Shown: positions 6,354 through 6,482 of the stretch, one piece after another
How positions within the stretch are numbered: the first letter of the stretch is position 1
Layout: every line of letters begins with the position of its first letter
Source: Methylorubrum extorquens
GTDB lineage: Bacteria; Pseudomonadota; Alphaproteobacteria; Rhizobiales; Beijerinckiaceae
Direction: 5' to 3'
DNA length: 6,482 nucleotides
Assembly (NCBI GenBank): GCA_019695455.1
Contig: JAEUAC010000245.1
Span: 1 to 6,482 of the forward strand
The notes under the pieces: generated by a model
Told to the model about the DNA's origin: nothing
Databases searched by the model: none
Seen by the model: only the letters and a program-made list of their open reading frames with translations
Translations under genes and position numbers: made by a program

Positions 6354-6482
6354 ATGACGGACCCGTTCCTCGACCGGCTCGCCGACCTCCTCGGCCCGAA
6401 TGCTCTCGTTGTCGGCGACGTGTTGGCGAGCCGGCCCGCGAGCTGGACCCGTGCCGGCGAGCCCTGTGCCGCGGCGGCCCTC
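6354..6482 (+). CDS. N-terminus of a probable FAD-linked oxidase (3' end missing)
   Basis: Exactly 43 codons from ATG 6354 to the window edge. The peptide begins MTDPFLDRLADLLGPNALVV and continues GDVLASRPASWTRAGEPC, then an Ala-rich run. The pattern 'LxxxLGPxxLVxGDxLxxRxxxW' just before the FAD-binding domain is how GlcD-type FAD-binding oxidoreductases (glycolate or D-lactate dehydrogenase-like) usually begin, which is the reason for the call. The diagnostic FAD-binding 'RP....V' region lies beyond the edge. The ribosome binding site is weak (GAG a few bases upstream). Coding is likely from codon use; the product name is tentative. Confidence 0.5.
   Translation, partial: MTDPFLDRLADLLGPNALVVGDVLASRPASWTRAGEPCAAAAL

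Overview
The window is GC-rich DNA with strong G/C bias at third codon positions, typical of an alphaproteobacterium. The gene families and codon use suggest Methylobacterium/Methylorubrum or a close Rhizobiales relative, but this is an inference without a database search. There are no RNA genes, insertion sequences, CRISPR arrays or phage genes that I can support.

Layout from left to right. (1) Two glycosyltransferase genes lie on the minus strand. A GT4-type enzyme runs off the left edge (1-938). Upstream of it, and translationally coupled through a GTGA overlap, is a MurG-like/COG4671-type glycosyltransferase (935-2137). (2) A divergent intergenic region of about 230 bases separates this pair from (3) a long ABC-exporter-like gene on the plus strand (2369-5065, possibly starting at 2306). 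It has a normal-looking transmembrane half, but its ATPase half has lost essentially every catalytic motif and carries an insertion of about 315 residues holding two extra Q-loop-like blocks. (4) Close downstream on the same strand is a Pro/Ala-rich, basic-headed protein of unknown function (5105-5797). (5) A perfect 18-bp hairpin (5840-5877) sits between the convergent ends of this gene and (6) a small minus-strand gene for an 85-residue unknown protein (5880-6137). (7) After a divergent gap of about 216 bases, the first 43 codons of a probable FAD-linked oxidase begin at 6354 and leave the window.

The glycosyltransferase pair and the divergent membrane protein could form a cell-surface or lipid-linked glycan locus, with the ABC-like protein as transporter or membrane scaffold. 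That link rests on adjacency only. The most notable object is the ABC-like protein. It keeps the fold outline of a type-I exporter half but reads as a pseudo-ATPase with an internally repeated helical region.
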